This document shows, piece by piece, positions 45,559 through 54,880 of a DNA stretch of 64,000 nt. Each line of letters starts with the position of its first letter. The first letter of the stretch is position 1. Made by a program: the position numbers and the translations under genes. Source of the DNA: Gimesia chilikensis. Lineage in GTDB: Bacteria; Planctomycetota; Planctomycetia; Planctomycetales; Planctomycetaceae. The notes beneath the pieces are model-generated. The model worked only from the letters and a program-made list of their open reading frames with translations. It did not search any database and had not been told where the DNA came from. The stretch spans positions 1-64,000 of the forward strand of contig NZ_VTSR01000004.1 of the NCBI RefSeq assembly GCF_008329715.1, written 5' to 3'.

Positions 45559-46587
45559 CTACTTCTGATAAATGGGCAGGTAACCATTATCGAGTTGAAG
45601 AATCGTGGCATTGATGGCGGTGGTATAGACGGGCCCTACATGCCCTTCCATCCAGGCACCGGAAGCCGACTGCTTGCGCAGGATCTGCTGACCAATATCC
45701 TTGATGTACTTGTCCCAATCCTTGTTTTCTCCACGGTACATGACCTGGGCATAGTAAAAGTGGGCGTAATGCCAGTGCCCAAAATACCGGTTCGCGTTTC
45801 CGCCGGGCCAGACATTTTTCTTACAGTAATCCAGCATGTTTTTCAGGTGATCGGAGTCGTATTCTCCGGCATTGAATAAAGCGGCACAGGCAGCGGCGGT
45901 GATCGCGGGACGGGCACCGCCCCCACGGATGCTGTACTGCACACCACCCTCCTGAGTCGTACAATCAGAGATGTACTTTTTGGCCCGGTCAATGATTTTT
46001 TTGTCGACCGGTATGCCCGCGTTACGGCAGGCGCGTAAGCCTTGAACCTGGGTGATGCAGGTCGAACCTTCATCGAAGTCGTTCCCATCTTTGGCGGAGA
46101 CATAGCCCCAGCCTCCACGGGTGGTCTGAGCGCTGGCGCAAAACTCCACCGCTTTGATGAGGACCTTTTTGAGTTCTTCCCGACGCAGGGCATCCTCTTC
46201 CTCACCATAAACCTGGGAAAGAAAGACCATCGAATAGCCGTGGCCATAGGTGTAATGGTAATCGTTCTTGTACCCGATCAGCCCGTTCGGCTGGCTCATT
46301 TCCAGCAGGTAATCGACGGCATTCTGAATGTTGCGGGCGTACTTCCCACGTGTTGTCGTCGAGCCTTCGGCCAGCAGGGCATTACCGGCGAGTGCCGTCA
46401 TCGCGACCCGGTACTGGCCCCCATTGGCTTCCCAGTAGCCCTGTCGACGTTGTTCCCGAGCCAGGTATTCCAGTGCGTTCGAAACGGCCTTCTGGTACTT
46501 GGGATCGCGGTTCTTGGCGAAGGTGGAGTCCGCTCCACACAGTGTCAACCAGACTGAGAAAAGGATTCCGATCAGAGTTTTGTGCAT
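45559..46587 (-). CDS. Exported prenyltransferase/squalene-oxidase-repeat protein
   Basis: A 342-residue protein with a signal peptide (to about 24) followed by alpha/alpha-barrel repeats of the terpenoid cyclase/prenyltransferase type: EYLAREQRRQGYW, SALEYL-like YLLEMSQPNGLIGY, CASAQTTRGGWGY, DCTTQEGGVQYSIRGGGA and KQSASGAWMEG. The DxDD motif of cyclases is not seen and the protein is exported, so it is probably not a terpene cyclase. Many planctomycetes encode such exported proteins; their role is unknown. The terminator of the ferredoxin gene lies just upstream. Confidence 0.82.
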   Translation of the reverse strand: MHKTLIGILFSVWLTLCGADSTFAKNRDPKYQKAVSNALEYLAREQRRQGYWEANGGQYRVAMTALAGNALLAEGSTTTRGKYARNIQNAVDYLLEMSQPNGLIGYKNDYHYTYGHGYSMVFLSQVYGEEEDALRREELKKVLIKAVEFCASAQTTRGGWGYVSAKDGNDFDEGSTCITQVQGLRACRNAGIPVDKKIIDRAKKYISDCTTQEGGVQYSIRGGGARPAITAAACAALFNAGEYDSDHLKNMLDYCKKNVWPGGNANRYFGHWHYAHFYYAQVMYRGENKDWDKYIKDIGQQILRKQSASGAWMEGHVGPVYTTAINATILQLDNGYLPIYQK

Positions 46588-46645
46588 TGAAAACTCCCTC
46601 TGTTCAGAGGAAAAGGTACCCTCTCGATCTGAGCGGGTAAAAACG

Positions 46646-46697
46646 CTGCAGGCTCCTGAGTCGTCAGCGAGACGTTCTGACTCAGGAGAGTCTGCAG
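46646..46697 (-). terminator. Terminator of the ferredoxin gene
   Basis: CTCCTGAGTC (46653-46662) pairs with GACTCAGGAG (46679-46688), and CTGCAG (46646-46651) with CTGCAG (46692-46697) outside it. On the minus strand TTTTT follows two bases after the stem. It lies 14 bases past the ferredoxin stop. Confidence 0.7.
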
Positions 46698-46710
46698 ATT
46701 CTTCAGGTAA

Positions 46711-47070
46711 TTATTTTTCAACCCATTCAACAGGTTGAGGTTCAATCTCATCATTGGGGCGGTTGCCGGCATCGGCACGGCCGCTGCCTTCCAGACGACT
46801 GATGGCCCGGACGGTCATATCATGATCGCAGAGGATCTGACAGCTCAGGCGGCAACCGGTCACTTCGCGGGCTTCCAGGGTGTTTTTCTCAGCGACCGTC
46901 ATTTTGTCTGGTTCACCTTCGATGAACTCAACCCGACATGTCGTACAGCGTCCCGCCCCACCGCAGGCATGTAATTGATCGATCTGGGCATCGTCCGTCA
47001 GGGCTAAAACCAGTCGCTTGCCTGGTTCCACATCGAATTCTCCTACATTTTCTACTGTCAGTTTTGGCAT
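46711..47070 (-). CDS. 2Fe-2S ferredoxin
   Basis: A plant/adrenodoxin-type ferredoxin of 119 residues. The cluster ligands are CGGAGRCTTC (Cys near 36, 42 and 45) and the distal Cys in TGCRLSCQI near 77. After the domain there is a 30-residue charged tail (RLEGSGRADAGNRPNDE) not needed for the fold. No reductase is adjacent, so its partner is unknown. It stands alone between the universal stress protein and the prenyltransferase-repeat genes. Confidence 0.9.
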   Translation of the reverse strand: MPKLTVENVGEFDVEPGKRLVLALTDDAQIDQLHACGGAGRCTTCRVEFIEGEPDKMTVAEKNTLEAREVTGCRLSCQILCDHDMTVRAISRLEGSGRADAGNRPNDEIEPQPVEWVEK

Positions 47071-47188
47071 TAGATCCTCAATTTACGGTGGTGATTAAAA
47101 TCAAAATTCATCATGAACTGATACGTGTTAACAGATTACTATATTACGAATTATATGCATTCTGTTTGATGATAACAGGGGAGAATTC

Positions 47189-47659
47189 CTAGGTTGGCAT
47201 CACAAATTCGTGTTCCGGGTGGGAAACCGTCAGTACCGGGCAGGGGGCTTTGCGGACCACTTTCTCTGCGACGCTTCCCAGCAGCATATGCTTGAGGCCG
47301 GTGCGCCCGTGGGTGCCGATCACAATCAGATCGATTTCCTGCTCTTTGGCATACCTGATGATCTCCAGAAAGGCTGGTCCCACACAGACCTTGCGGACGA
47401 CATTGAGATCCTCTGATCCGGGAAGCCCCGGCATCTCTTCCAGCTGCTTTTCTGCCAGGCTCTGCATATCAGCCACCAGGTCATTCATGGAGGTCCCCAT
47501 CATATTGGGTTCCGGAAACATGGCAACCGCATCCTGTACTACGTTCAGCAAGTGTAATTCGGCTCCAAAACGTTTGGCTAATTCACATCCATAGAGCAGA
47601 GCGTGCTGCCCGAATTCACTGAAGTCAGTGGGAACAAGAATTTTTTTTAGATCGATCAT
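47189..47659 (-). CDS. uspA: Universal stress protein
   Basis: A single-domain UspA-family protein of 156 residues: KKILVPTDFSEFGQHALLYG at the start, and the ATP-binding motif VIGTHGRTGLKHMLLGSVAEKVVR (G-2x-G-9x-G-S type, seen in pieces GTHGRTG and LLGSVAEKV) near 113-135. It probably binds ATP and supports survival under energy or oxygen stress. A GAGGAG precedes the ATG. Confidence 0.92.
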   Translation of the reverse strand: MIDLKKILVPTDFSEFGQHALLYGCELAKRFGAELHLLNVVQDAVAMFPEPNMMGTSMNDLVADMQSLAEKQLEEMPGLPGSEDLNVVRKVCVGPAFLEIIRYAKEQEIDLIVIGTHGRTGLKHMLLGSVAEKVVRKAPCPVLTVSHPEHEFVMPT

Positions 47660-48160
47660 CGGTTTACTCCTCGTGGCTCCATTTCATGATCAGAACGATT
47701 ACATCCTCTATTGTAATCAATATCCCCGGGCAATGCCGATACCGGCTGGCTCTCTTATCAGAAATTCATCAGATCCCGTCAGATGGATAAAACCGGCAGC
47801 CCTGAAAAAAGGGGAAGAACTGCTACAACCGGACCAACTGTTTTTTCTGTCTGATTCTGAACAACCGATTTGATCCGTGTGACTTAGCAGGTACAGATCA
47901 GTTACAGGTTATACGACCGTTAGAGCTCAAAAAATAGATTTATCAATCACGACACTTGCATTTATGAGAAATCGTTTTTCCAAGAATAAACGGCGGGCGG
48001 TTGCAGCGATTCTAATCGTTTCAGCACTTTCCGCTGGCAGGTCGTGACCAGTTAAACCGATTTTGATTGCGTGTGCCATACCACATTCTGATTGTTTGTC
48101 AAACACCTATTGTGGTTTTTTCAAATTGCCCGCCACACGGGATGCAACGAGGAACTCAAC
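47660..48160. other. Divergent region with one signal-peptide-like mini ORF
   Basis: No ordinary gene is supported. The small ORF at 47964-48047 is listed separately. The remainder carries no repeat, RNA gene or consensus promoter that I could defend. An 81-codon frame at 47628-47873 overlaps the start of the universal stress protein gene and looks non-coding. Confidence 0.5.
47964..48047 (+). CDS. 27-residue signal-peptide-like mini ORF
   Basis: ATG at 47964 to TGA at 48045-48047. The product has a basic N-terminus (RNRFSKNKRR) and a hydrophobic core (AVAAILIVSALSAG), the layout of a signal peptide, then stops. It is not in frame with the lipoprotein gene at 48161. It could be the remnant of a lost exported protein, a small membrane peptide, or chance. 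No ribosome site is visible. Confidence 0.25.
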   Translation: MRNRFSKNKRRAVAAILIVSALSAGRS

Positions 48161-49201
48161 ATGTCACTGCCATATTCGAAATCGATTTCATTAGCACTCT
48201 GTCTGTCCACCATGACGGGGTTATATGGCTGTCAGTACGCAAAAGAGAAGGTCTATCAGCAGGCAGCCCGCTCCGGAGCTGACTATGACATTGAGACGTT
48301 CACCGAAAAGGAACCGCTGCCGCGCTACCAGAGCCCAAGTCGTTACCTGAGCGAACCTGCTCCGGCTCCCGTAGATGATTCGTTCCCCCCGGCAGCACCG
48401 CCCAGTATGATTCCACCCCAGCCGGAAAAGGCAGCCAACGAACGGGTTTCTTATATCCTGAGAACGTCGCAGGAAGAAGAGGTCGAGGATCAGGAATACT
48501 TCAAATCGATGTTCGATTCGGAACCGGTTGAGCCAGCCGAGAAACACCTCGGACTGGTACCCCATTATTCCACAGTATCCAGTTCTGTTTCCCGCAAGGT
48601 GAAGCAGATGAATGGCAAAGTGAAAGATTTCTACTCGAAAATGAAATCACACGTCAAAACGCCAGACTGGGTACGCAAGGTTTCCGGCAGCTACGTGGAA
48701 GTGACGGAGACAGAAGTCATTTCTGAAGGGATGTCCTGTATCGAAGCGGCGCCTTTCCCACAAGAGGTGCTGATGGAATCAGAGTCGATCGATCTTGAGC
48801 CAACTCCAGGGTATCCCGCACCACAACTGCCGGCTCATTCCCTGCCTGAACCGCCTCAGAAACTGCAGCCTCAGCCCGAACTCAAATCGCAACAGCTTCC
48901 GCAACTGCCCCCGCCGGGAGAAGCGACAAAATGGGATGAATCCTGGCGGGTCTCTGCAACTTTGGAGCAGTTGCCCGTGAAAGATTATTCAACACTGGAT
49001 GACCAGATCGAAATGTGGCCGTATTCTCAACAGCGGATGCAGCAGGCCAAAAAGTTTGATTTCAAGACCGCGACCCCGGTCTCCGCACCACGCACTCTGG
49101 AAACTCAACCGGAACTGAATCACCCCCGGGAACTGACCGTACCTTCCATGATCTCACAGGAAGAAGCGGCTCCCGTCCGGAAAATTAACTGGAGCGAATA
49201 G
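48161..49201 (+). CDS. Proline-rich lipoprotein of unknown function
   Basis: The 346-residue product starts with a lipoprotein signal (SLALCLSTMTGLYGC, lipidated Cys near 24); a GAGGAA lies upstream of this ATG, and the frame is open to 48092. The rest is low-complexity, rich in Pro, Glu and Gln (PAPAPVDDSFPPAAPPSM-type stretches), with a basic middle segment (KVKQMNGKVKDFYSKMKSH). No domain is recognised. It is probably an extended, surface or cell-wall-spanning protein specific to planctomycetes. Confidence 0.7.
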   Translation: MSLPYSKSISLALCLSTMTGLYGCQYAKEKVYQQAARSGADYDIETFTEKEPLPRYQSPSRYLSEPAPAPVDDSFPPAAPPSMIPPQPEKAANERVSYILRTSQEEEVEDQEYFKSMFDSEPVEPAEKHLGLVPHYSTVSSSVSRKVKQMNGKVKDFYSKMKSHVKTPDWVRKVSGSYVEVTETEVISEGMSCIEAAPFPQEVLMESESIDLEPTPGYPAPQLPAHSLPEPPQKLQPQPELKSQQLPQLPPPGEATKWDESWRVSATLEQLPVKDYSTLDDQIEMWPYSQQRMQQAKKFDFKTATPVSAPRTLETQPELNHPRELTVPSMISQEEAAPVRKINWSE

Positions 49202-49265
49202 AGCCGATCGGTCGCTCATCTCACGCAGGTTCAGAGCACCTCGCGTTGACTTTAGAATCCTGACC

Positions 49266-49517
49266 TTAAGGGGGATCATAGCCCCCCGGATGAAAGGGAT
49301 GACAACGGCAGATACGCAATATACCTTTTACGGAGCCTTTCATGGCTCCGTATTTTTTTACAGCTTCAATGAAATAGGCGCTGCAGGTCGGGTGGAAGCG
49401 ACACTGTTTTCCTATCAGGTGGCTGAGGGTCATCTGGTAGATGCGAACCAGGCCAATAAGAATCATGGCCGGCAGTTGATAGAGAAATCGGCCAATGCTG
49501 TTTAGCGTGGCTTTCAT
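49266..49517 (-). CDS. yidD: Membrane protein insertion efficiency factor YidD
   Basis: An 83-residue protein with the YidD signature: [30 protein letters not shown] and the second Cys pair region [16 protein letters not shown] (seen in pieces CRFHPTCS and [10 protein letters not shown]). YidD is an amphipathic inner-membrane-bound factor that assists YidC-dependent insertion. Its start overlaps the rnpA stop by 4 bases, the classic rnpA-yidD pair. No yidC follows here. Confidence 0.93.
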   Translation of the reverse strand: MKATLNSIGRFLYQLPAMILIGLVRIYQMTLSHLIGKQCRFHPTCSAYFIEAVKKYGAMKGSVKGILRICRCHPFHPGGYDPP

Positions 49518-49939
49518 GGGCTTTCAACTGCTGGCAGACGTTGGTCCAGTTTCCGTGTCAGACGCTGGAAGGACTGCTGATACGCTTTCAGGTCCCCATC
49601 TACATCAGGACGCGGGATCGCGATCAGATCCAGGTTTGTCGGTAACCGATGACGGATCAGGCGAAATGCTTCCCGCAGCAGTCTTTTCTTTCTGGCCCGC
49701 AGGACCGCATTCCCGTTTTTTTTAGAAACACTGACCCCCAGCCGACTGTGTCCCAGTGAGTTGCGAATCGCAAACAACAGCAGATTCTGATCTCCGGCCC
49801 GCTGGCGCGCTTCGTAGATCGCAGCAAAGTCCTGCTGACTGCGAATCCGGTTTGTAGGAGGGTGGCCGTATTGTTTCAAGAGAATTTCTGCCTGCCGACA
49901 CGCGGCTGATATATCAGGATTGAGGCGGATCTTTTTCAA
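49514..49939 (-). CDS. rnpA: Ribonuclease P protein component
   Basis: Protein cofactor of RNase P, which removes 5' leaders of tRNAs together with RnpB RNA. The 141-residue product has [17 protein letters not shown] near 31 and the RNA-binding motif region [17 protein letters not shown] near 80. The family signature there reads RNR; here the Asn is replaced by Ala (RAR), which is unusual. The gene overlaps yidD by 4 bases downstream and the membrane-protein gene by 26 upstream. rpmH, the usual neighbour, is absent. Confidence 0.92.
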   Translation of the reverse strand: MKKIRLNPDISAACRQAEILLKQYGHPPTNRIRSQQDFAAIYEARQRAGDQNLLLFAIRNSLGHSRLGVSVSKKNGNAVLRARKKRLLREAFRLIRHRLPTNLDLIAIPRPDVDGDLKAYQQSFQRLTRKLDQRLPAVESP

Positions 49940-50369
49940 CTGTCGCCGATTTGTCTTCCGTTTCGCTTTCCGATTCTTCCGTCGGAGGCAGATGTCTGGC
50001 GTGCGACTGTGGCGGATACGGTCTTCTGATCATCGTTCGCACCGAGTGTCCGAACAGGGATGTGAAGATCAGAATTCCGATTCCTGCCCCTGCCAGAATC
50101 CAGACCACCAGAATCATGACACCCAGTTCCCGGGGGCGTTCGTCTTTTTTCTCCTCCTCGGAGTTCGCGTCCTCTGAAGTGGAACCTGCGGGCAGATCGA
50201 CATCAGCCTGCTTCATTTCTTCGACCGTTGCCGAACCCGCTTCCGGGGTCTGGGCCGGTAGTGCTGTTGAGGTCAGCAGCACGCAAGCGACGGTCAGGCA
50301 GATGATCAGCAGTGAGTGAGTGGCTGGATGCCCGGTTTTCCTCGGGATGACGTTCATCGGGATCACCAT
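49914..50369 (-). CDS. Exported or membrane protein of unknown function
   Basis: A 151-residue protein with an N-terminal signal or anchor ([22 protein letters not shown]), an acidic Glu/Asp/Ser-rich middle, a membrane helix ([25 protein letters not shown], near 80-105) and a charged tail. I do not recognise the family. It lies between dnaJ and rnpA, overlapping dnaJ by 7 bases and rnpA by 26, so it is translated within that operon. A role near membrane protein insertion is possible by context only. Confidence 0.65.
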   Translation of the reverse strand: MVIPMNVIPRKTGHPATHSLLIICLTVACVLLTSTALPAQTPEAGSATVEEMKQADVDLPAGSTSEDANSEEEKKDERPRELGVMILVVWILAGAGIGILIFTSLFGHSVRTMIRRPYPPQSHARHLPPTEESESETEDKSATVEKDPPQS

Positions 50370-51292
50370 ACTTTCGAACGGGGATTATCGTGTTTCAGTT
50401 GCTGCAGTTGTTCGTAGAGTTCTTTTTCCTGATCACTCAGGTCTTTGGGGGCCACGATTTTGATCGAGCAGATCTGGTCACCCGGTTGTTTGGTTTTCTG
50501 ATTTGTGATTCCCTTACCTCGTAGTCGCAATTTGCTACCACTGGATGTACCGGCGGGAATTGTCACCGTGACTTCCCCTTCGGAAAGAGTCGGAACATCA
50601 ACTTTCGCTCCGAGGGCCGCTTCGGTCAGAGTGATGGGAACTTCCAGCAGCAGATTACTACCGTCCCGCTTGAAATAGGGGTGACTGCCGACCTTAAGAG
50701 TGATCAGTAAATCGCCGGTGGGACCACCGTGAACCCCGGGGCCTCCCTGACCACTGAGTCTGATGACGGAGCCATTATCGACGCCCGCCGGGATTTTGAT
50801 TGTCAGTCGTTCGGTAGAACTTCCCCGCTGTACGCTGATTTCATGCTGTCCGCCAACTGCAGCCAGATGGAAAGGAATCTCAATCTGCAGACGTTTCGAT
50901 TCCCCTTTCTGCGGACGGGGCTGAGAACGCTTGGCACCACGAAACGCACCGCCAAACAGGTCACCCAGATCGATGCCTCCTCCGCCGAACAGATCCTCGA
51001 AGTCAACGGGGCCACCTCCTCCGCCTCCGGCCTGATAGTAACCTCCGCCACCACCACCCTGGCCGGCATGCTGGAATGCGTGGCCGAACTGGTCGTACTG
51101 TTTGCGTTTATTCTCGTCGCGCAAGACCTCGTAGGCTTCCTGGACTTCCTTGAATTTCTGATCAGCGGTTTTATCGTCCGGAGCCATATCGGGATGATAC
51201 TTACGGGACAGTTTGCGGTACGCTTTCTTGATTTCATCTGCAGAAGCGCTGCGGGAAACTCCCAGGATCTCGTAATAATCGCGTTTACTCAT
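50363..51292 (-). CDS. DnaJ-class chaperone (CbpA-like)
   Basis: A 309-residue J-protein: J domain at residues 4-66 ([23 protein letters not shown] motif in [10 protein letters not shown]), Gly-rich linker ([20 protein letters not shown], about 78-115) and the C-terminal substrate-binding domains (about 130-295, [24 protein letters not shown]). No zinc-finger Cys repeats are present, so it is the CbpA/DnaJ type II form. It would act with DnaK. It heads the operon with the membrane protein, rnpA and yidD. Confidence 0.92.
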   Translation of the reverse strand: MSKRDYYEILGVSRSASADEIKKAYRKLSRKYHPDMAPDDKTADQKFKEVQEAYEVLRDENKRKQYDQFGHAFQHAGQGGGGGGYYQAGGGGGGPVDFEDLFGGGGIDLGDLFGGAFRGAKRSQPRPQKGESKRLQIEIPFHLAAVGGQHEISVQRGSSTERLTIKIPAGVDNGSVIRLSGQGGPGVHGGPTGDLLITLKVGSHPYFKRDGSNLLLEVPITLTEAALGAKVDVPTLSEGEVTVTIPAGTSSGSKLRLRGKGITNQKTKQPGDQICSIKIVAPKDLSDQEKELYEQLQQLKHDNPRSKVW

Positions 51293-51616
51293 GGTTTTTT
51301 TATTCGTACTGGCTCCCAGAGGATATTAGCAGGGGTGAGTCCTGGCCTCTGGTGAGTATCTGAAAACACTGACACTAAACGAATGCTCTTAGTGAGAATC
51401 AGGGCCGAAGTCACACACTTCAACTGATTCCGTTCTGGCAGCATTCTACGTTTGATTTTAGCTGGTTTTCAAGTTTGCTTCGTCTATAACTCCTTATAAT
51501 CAGTCCTTTTATTTAAAGAATACGAATGAAATTCATTCATTGCTGGAAACGATCTGCATAGAATGCCTGTACTGTCTGAAGTCAGGGATGTTGTTTGAGA
51601 CTGGAATACTGCCTGC
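51293..51616. other. Divergent region between dnaJ and the ABC permease gene
   Basis: No gene seen. It contains the perfect palindrome at 51524-51538 and TATAAT at 51494-51499 (plus strand) without a matching -35 box. Confidence 0.5.
51524..51538. promoter_or_regulatory. Perfect 15-base palindrome, possible operator
   Basis: GAATGAA-A-TTCATTC lies 79 bases upstream of the ABC permease start and about 25 bases after a TATAAT. The position would suit a repressor site, but no regulator is known. Confidence 0.25.
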
Positions 51617-52972
51617 ATGCTGAAATTTGCCTTTCGAAACCTGCTGAGCCGCTCACTGAGATCGTTTCTTTGTTTGATGGGGTTAACCATTGCCATCGCA
51701 GGCATGGTAGGCCTGTTCTCCATCGCGGGGGGACTGGAAAAGACGGTCGCCCAGACATTTGGGAAGATTTCAGGTATTGTAGCCATGCAGCCCGGGGCCC
51801 CCATCCCCCTGTTCTCACGGGTTCCCCGCGCCTGGGGGGAAGAAATCAAAACGATCCCCGGGGTGGCCATTGTGAATCCGGAAATCTGGTCGCGGGTCAA
51901 TATCATCGATGGGAAACCGGTGGTGAGTCCTCCCCGCTTCCTGTTTGGAACCGATCTCCCGACCCGCACCCGGCTCAAACATGGTATCTACCGGGATTCT
52001 ATTTACGCAGGCCGCTTCCTCGATCTTAACGATCAGGGAAAATTGAACGCGGTCATCAGTCGCCAGATTGCCGAACAGCATGAGAAACAGGTGGGAGATA
52101 CGATCGAGGTGAATGGTCAGAATCTCCAGATCATCGGGCTCTATGAAACAGACTCCATACTGCTGGATGTCGCCATTATTCTGGATATTAATGTGGTTCG
52201 TGAAATCACCCGTTTTGATCCGGACAGTGTCAGTTGTTTCTATATCGAGCAGACCGGCGAGATAAAAAACGATCCGCTCGTTGAATCGATAAAAGACCAG
52301 TTCCGGGATCGTGAACTGGCTTCCTGGCAGCCCGCTTCACTGGCACTGGCCAATGGCTCGTCTTCCAATCTACTCAAGGATCTCATGCAGAGCCTCGATC
52401 AGGGACTGAAGGGCAATCCTCCTGCTGAACCGAAACAGAACGAGGCCGAGGTTCCAGTGAAAAAACAGTCTGCGAAATCGACCGATGCCAACATTAAGAA
52501 TGCAGAGCAGGAATCTCCGAGTGCCCTGGAAGTCCGGGCGGCTGCGGACTGGGGAGATCGTCTGGAAACTTTTACCGCCGATTTGGATATCTTTCTGGGA
52601 CTGCTGACAGGCATCGGTGTGTTGATTGCCATGCTGAGCATCATCAATACGATGTTGATGAGCGTGATGGAGCGGATTGTTGATTTCGGAATTCTGAAGG
52701 CCAATGGCTGGTCCAATCGGGATGTAATGCTGCTGATTACTGCAGAGAGCTCGTTACTGGGCGTTGTTGGCGGTGTTCTGGGTGGAATCCTGGGGCTGAT
52801 CGCGATTGCAATCGTCAACTGGAAGTTCGCAGACCAGGTTCACCTCTATGCCAGCCCGGGGTTGTTACTGTTTGGCGTGTTCTTCAGCACCAGCCTGGGA
52901 ATTCTGGGCGGCCTGTATCCCGCCTGGTGGACCACCAGGATGACGCCCATCGATGCGATTCGACGCGGTTAA
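51617..52972 (+). CDS. ABC transporter permease, MacB/FtsX family
   Basis: A 451-residue type VII ABC permease: N-terminal membrane helix (about 18-40), a large periplasmic MacB-type domain (about 45-325) and three C-terminal helices (about 330-350, 375-400, 412-435). Between residues 255 and 300 is an extra Lys/Glu/Gln-rich insert (PAEPKQNEAEVPVKKQ). MacB-type systems are mechanotransmitters that move lipids, lipoproteins or toxins out of the inner membrane. Its ATPase is the next gene, 32 bases on. The substrate is unknown. Confidence 0.87.
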   Translation: MLKFAFRNLLSRSLRSFLCLMGLTIAIAGMVGLFSIAGGLEKTVAQTFGKISGIVAMQPGAPIPLFSRVPRAWGEEIKTIPGVAIVNPEIWSRVNIIDGKPVVSPPRFLFGTDLPTRTRLKHGIYRDSIYAGRFLDLNDQGKLNAVISRQIAEQHEKQVGDTIEVNGQNLQIIGLYETDSILLDVAIILDINVVREITRFDPDSVSCFYIEQTGEIKNDPLVESIKDQFRDRELASWQPASLALANGSSSNLLKDLMQSLDQGLKGNPPAEPKQNEAEVPVKKQSAKSTDANIKNAEQESPSALEVRAAADWGDRLETFTADLDIFLGLLTGIGVLIAMLSIINTMLMSVMERIVDFGILKANGWSNRDVMLLITAESSLLGVVGGVLGGILGLIAIAIVNWKFADQVHLYASPGLLLFGVFFSTSLGILGGLYPAWWTTRMTPIDAIRRG

Positions 52973-53004
52973 GCTGACATCAAAGAAATGACTTGTAACA
53001 GAGA

Positions 53005-53718
53005 GTGAGTAGAGAAATCATGATTGAAGTGCGAGATGTCACGAAAGTTCATCAGAGTGGTGAAACCGAAGTCCATGCACTTCGCGGCGTGAGCTGTCGA
53101 TTCCCCGGTCACACATTTTCATTCATCCTCGGGCCCTCTGGGAGTGGCAAGAGCTCTCTGCTCTATCTGATGGGGGCACTCGACTCACCTACCAGCGGCG
53201 AGGTCTTCGTCCAGAACCGTTCCCTGGCAGCCCTCTCTCAAAGTGAACGCGATACGTACCGGCGGGAGAAGGTAGGCTTTGTCTTTCAAAACTTCAATCT
53301 ACTGAAGAACCTGAATGCCCTGGAAAACGTGCTGGCTCCCTATTTGCCTCAGGGAGTGACTGCCGAACAGAAAGAGCGGGCGCGGGAGTTACTAAAGCAG
53401 GTGGGATTGGAGCAGCGGATCACACATCGGCCGAATCAGCTTTCCGGCGGGGAACAGCAGCGGGTGGCGATTGCCCGGGCTTTGCTCAAGCGGCCATTGT
53501 TGATTTTGGCAGACGAACCGACGGGCGAACTGGATACCCAGACCGGCGCGGAGATATTCAGTTGCCTCAGGCAGATGAGTGAGCAATATAAAACGACGGT
53601 GGTGATCGTCACTCATGACGAACGCTACATCAGGGAATCAGATCATATTCTCCGTCTGCGTGATGGCAAGCTTGCCCACGATCATCAGGCGGAAGCATTG
53701 TCGACTGACGCTTCATAA
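53005..53718 (+). CDS. ABC transporter ATP-binding protein (LolD/MacB type)
   Basis: The 237-residue ATPase partner of the preceding permease. Walker [21 protein letters not shown] near 43, the Q-loop [12 protein letters not shown] near 95, the signature motif [17 protein letters not shown] near 142, Walker [15 protein letters not shown] near 163 and the H-loop [10 protein letters not shown] are all intact. The start is a GTG at 53005; an in-frame ATG at 53020 is equally possible. A terminator lies at 53723-53756. Confidence 0.92.
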   Translation: MSREIMIEVRDVTKVHQSGETEVHALRGVSCRFPGHTFSFILGPSGSGKSSLLYLMGALDSPTSGEVFVQNRSLAALSQSERDTYRREKVGFVFQNFNLLKNLNALENVLAPYLPQGVTAEQKERARELLKQVGLEQRITHRPNQLSGGEQQRVAIARALLKRPLLILADEPTGELDTQTGAEIFSCLRQMSEQYKTTVVIVTHDERYIRESDHILRLRDGKLAHDHQAEALSTDAS

Positions 53719-53722
53719 AAAC

Positions 53723-53756
53723 ATTCAGCTGCGATACCGGAGGATCGCAGCTGAAT
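53723..53756. terminator. Terminator between convergent genes
   Basis: ATTCAGCTGCGAT (53723-53735) pairs perfectly with ATCGCAGCTGAAT (53744-53756), 13 bp, 8-base loop. On the minus strand it is followed by GTTTTTATG, so it mainly ends the hypothetical gene on that strand; it could serve the ABC operon too, lacking a T-run on the plus side. Confidence 0.7.
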
Positions 53757-53819
53757 GGTGCAATCGAAACATTTGACGCTGCTTACGATTGGTTGAGTCA
53801 ATTTCTGTGCCGGGGAAGC

Positions 53820-54317
53820 TCAGACGGTATCAATTTTCCCATCGTGCGATTTGCGAAATCCCGGTCCCGCTTCTTCCGGGGGAGTCGCATAGACATTCAG
53901 GCGGACCAGTTCCAGGTCGGCCAGATGTCCTTCGATGGTGATATAGGCTGAAGCCGGATCGCATGTGCTTTGGGCTTCAATCTGTTCGAGGAAGTTAAAA
54001 TGGAATCGGTTCACAGATTCGAACCGGTCGAGCAGCTGCAGCAGGTCGAACTGAAAGCTGGCGGCGATAAATTGACCGTCCCGTTCACCACCGACAATTT
54101 CGGTGCTGCCCAGGAAGAGGCCCACTTCCCAGCATTCTTCGGTGAACTGACAATCAAAACCGACGCGACCGACTTCTTCATAGGGGTTAAAGATATCGGC
54201 AACTTCGTCGACAAAGCTGTTGAGCCATAAGGGGCGACAATTCAGATTCATAGATTCCGAATTGAAGTTTTCCATCTGTTTCATCAGGTGTTGAATCGGC
54301 AAGTGTGAATGGGCCAA
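53820..54317 (-). CDS. Hypothetical protein
   Basis: A 165-residue soluble protein of unknown family. It is mixed alpha/beta with several conserved-looking aromatic stretches (ECWEVGLFLGSTEIVGGERDG, in part VGLFLGSTEI, and VNRFHFNFLEQIEAQST). No signal, membrane helix or catalytic motif is visible. It stands alone with a terminator 64 bases downstream. Related proteins appear to be planctomycete-specific. Confidence 0.6.
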   Translation of the reverse strand: MAHSHLPIQHLMKQMENFNSESMNLNCRPLWLNSFVDEVADIFNPYEEVGRVGFDCQFTEECWEVGLFLGSTEIVGGERDGQFIAASFQFDLLQLLDRFESVNRFHFNFLEQIEAQSTCDPASAYITIEGHLADLELVRLNVYATPPEEAGPGFRKSHDGKIDTV

Positions 54318-54880
54318 CGTTGTTTCTCCGTCTCAATCTTCTGGGGGTCTCTGGGGAAGAAGTATTATGCACTCTCTCAGGTGTTGCAATTGGGGGTTGT
54401 AGTGTTAAGTATCGGGGAATTCACAAGAAAGACCACACAACAATTCTGTTCTTCGTGGGAGATGAGATGCTTCGAGTGTGCGTGGGTGCAAAATTGCCGA
54501 AGCGGACTGTCGCACCATTCCCGCTATCTGCCGGGGCCGTACTGATCAGTCCGATTGTGTTGCCTTCTCAGGGCCCGGCTCAAGTTCGATTATGTCGTAT
54601 TGCCCGGGGGAAAAATCACTGAATTTGTGATTTGCGTCATTTGCTACTGAAGTTGAGCCAAATTCAAAAAATTCAGCGGGAAACAACGAAATTACAGGGT
54701 CAGCTGCCAGGGCCGATTCTGGCTACAGTGGGCCGGGCCAGTGGTTTGACACTGTCTCCCCGTCTTCTAAAATGGATCGATTCAAATGAAGCCCACCGGG
54801 GCAGGCTGAGAGTCCATCAGCTGGTATGCCCGCAGTTAAATCAATAAGTGTTGATGAGTTCGGAAGGAATAAGGTTCACA
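54318..54880. other. Intergenic region upstream of argB
   Basis: Several overlapping open frames exist (for example 54305-54622 and 54632-54847, plus strand), but none has a ribosome site or protein-like character. The argB promoter at 54746-54773 lies here. I see no RNA gene. Confidence 0.5.
54746..54773 (+). promoter_or_regulatory. Near-consensus promoter of argB
   Basis: TTGACA (54746-54751), 16-base spacer, TAAAAT (54768-54773). The transcript would start near 54780, about 100 bases before the argB GTG. Confidence 0.6.

Noticed and set aside
54305..54622. 105-codon frame upstream of argB
   Set aside because: It starts inside the divergent hypothetical gene and shows no protein-like character.
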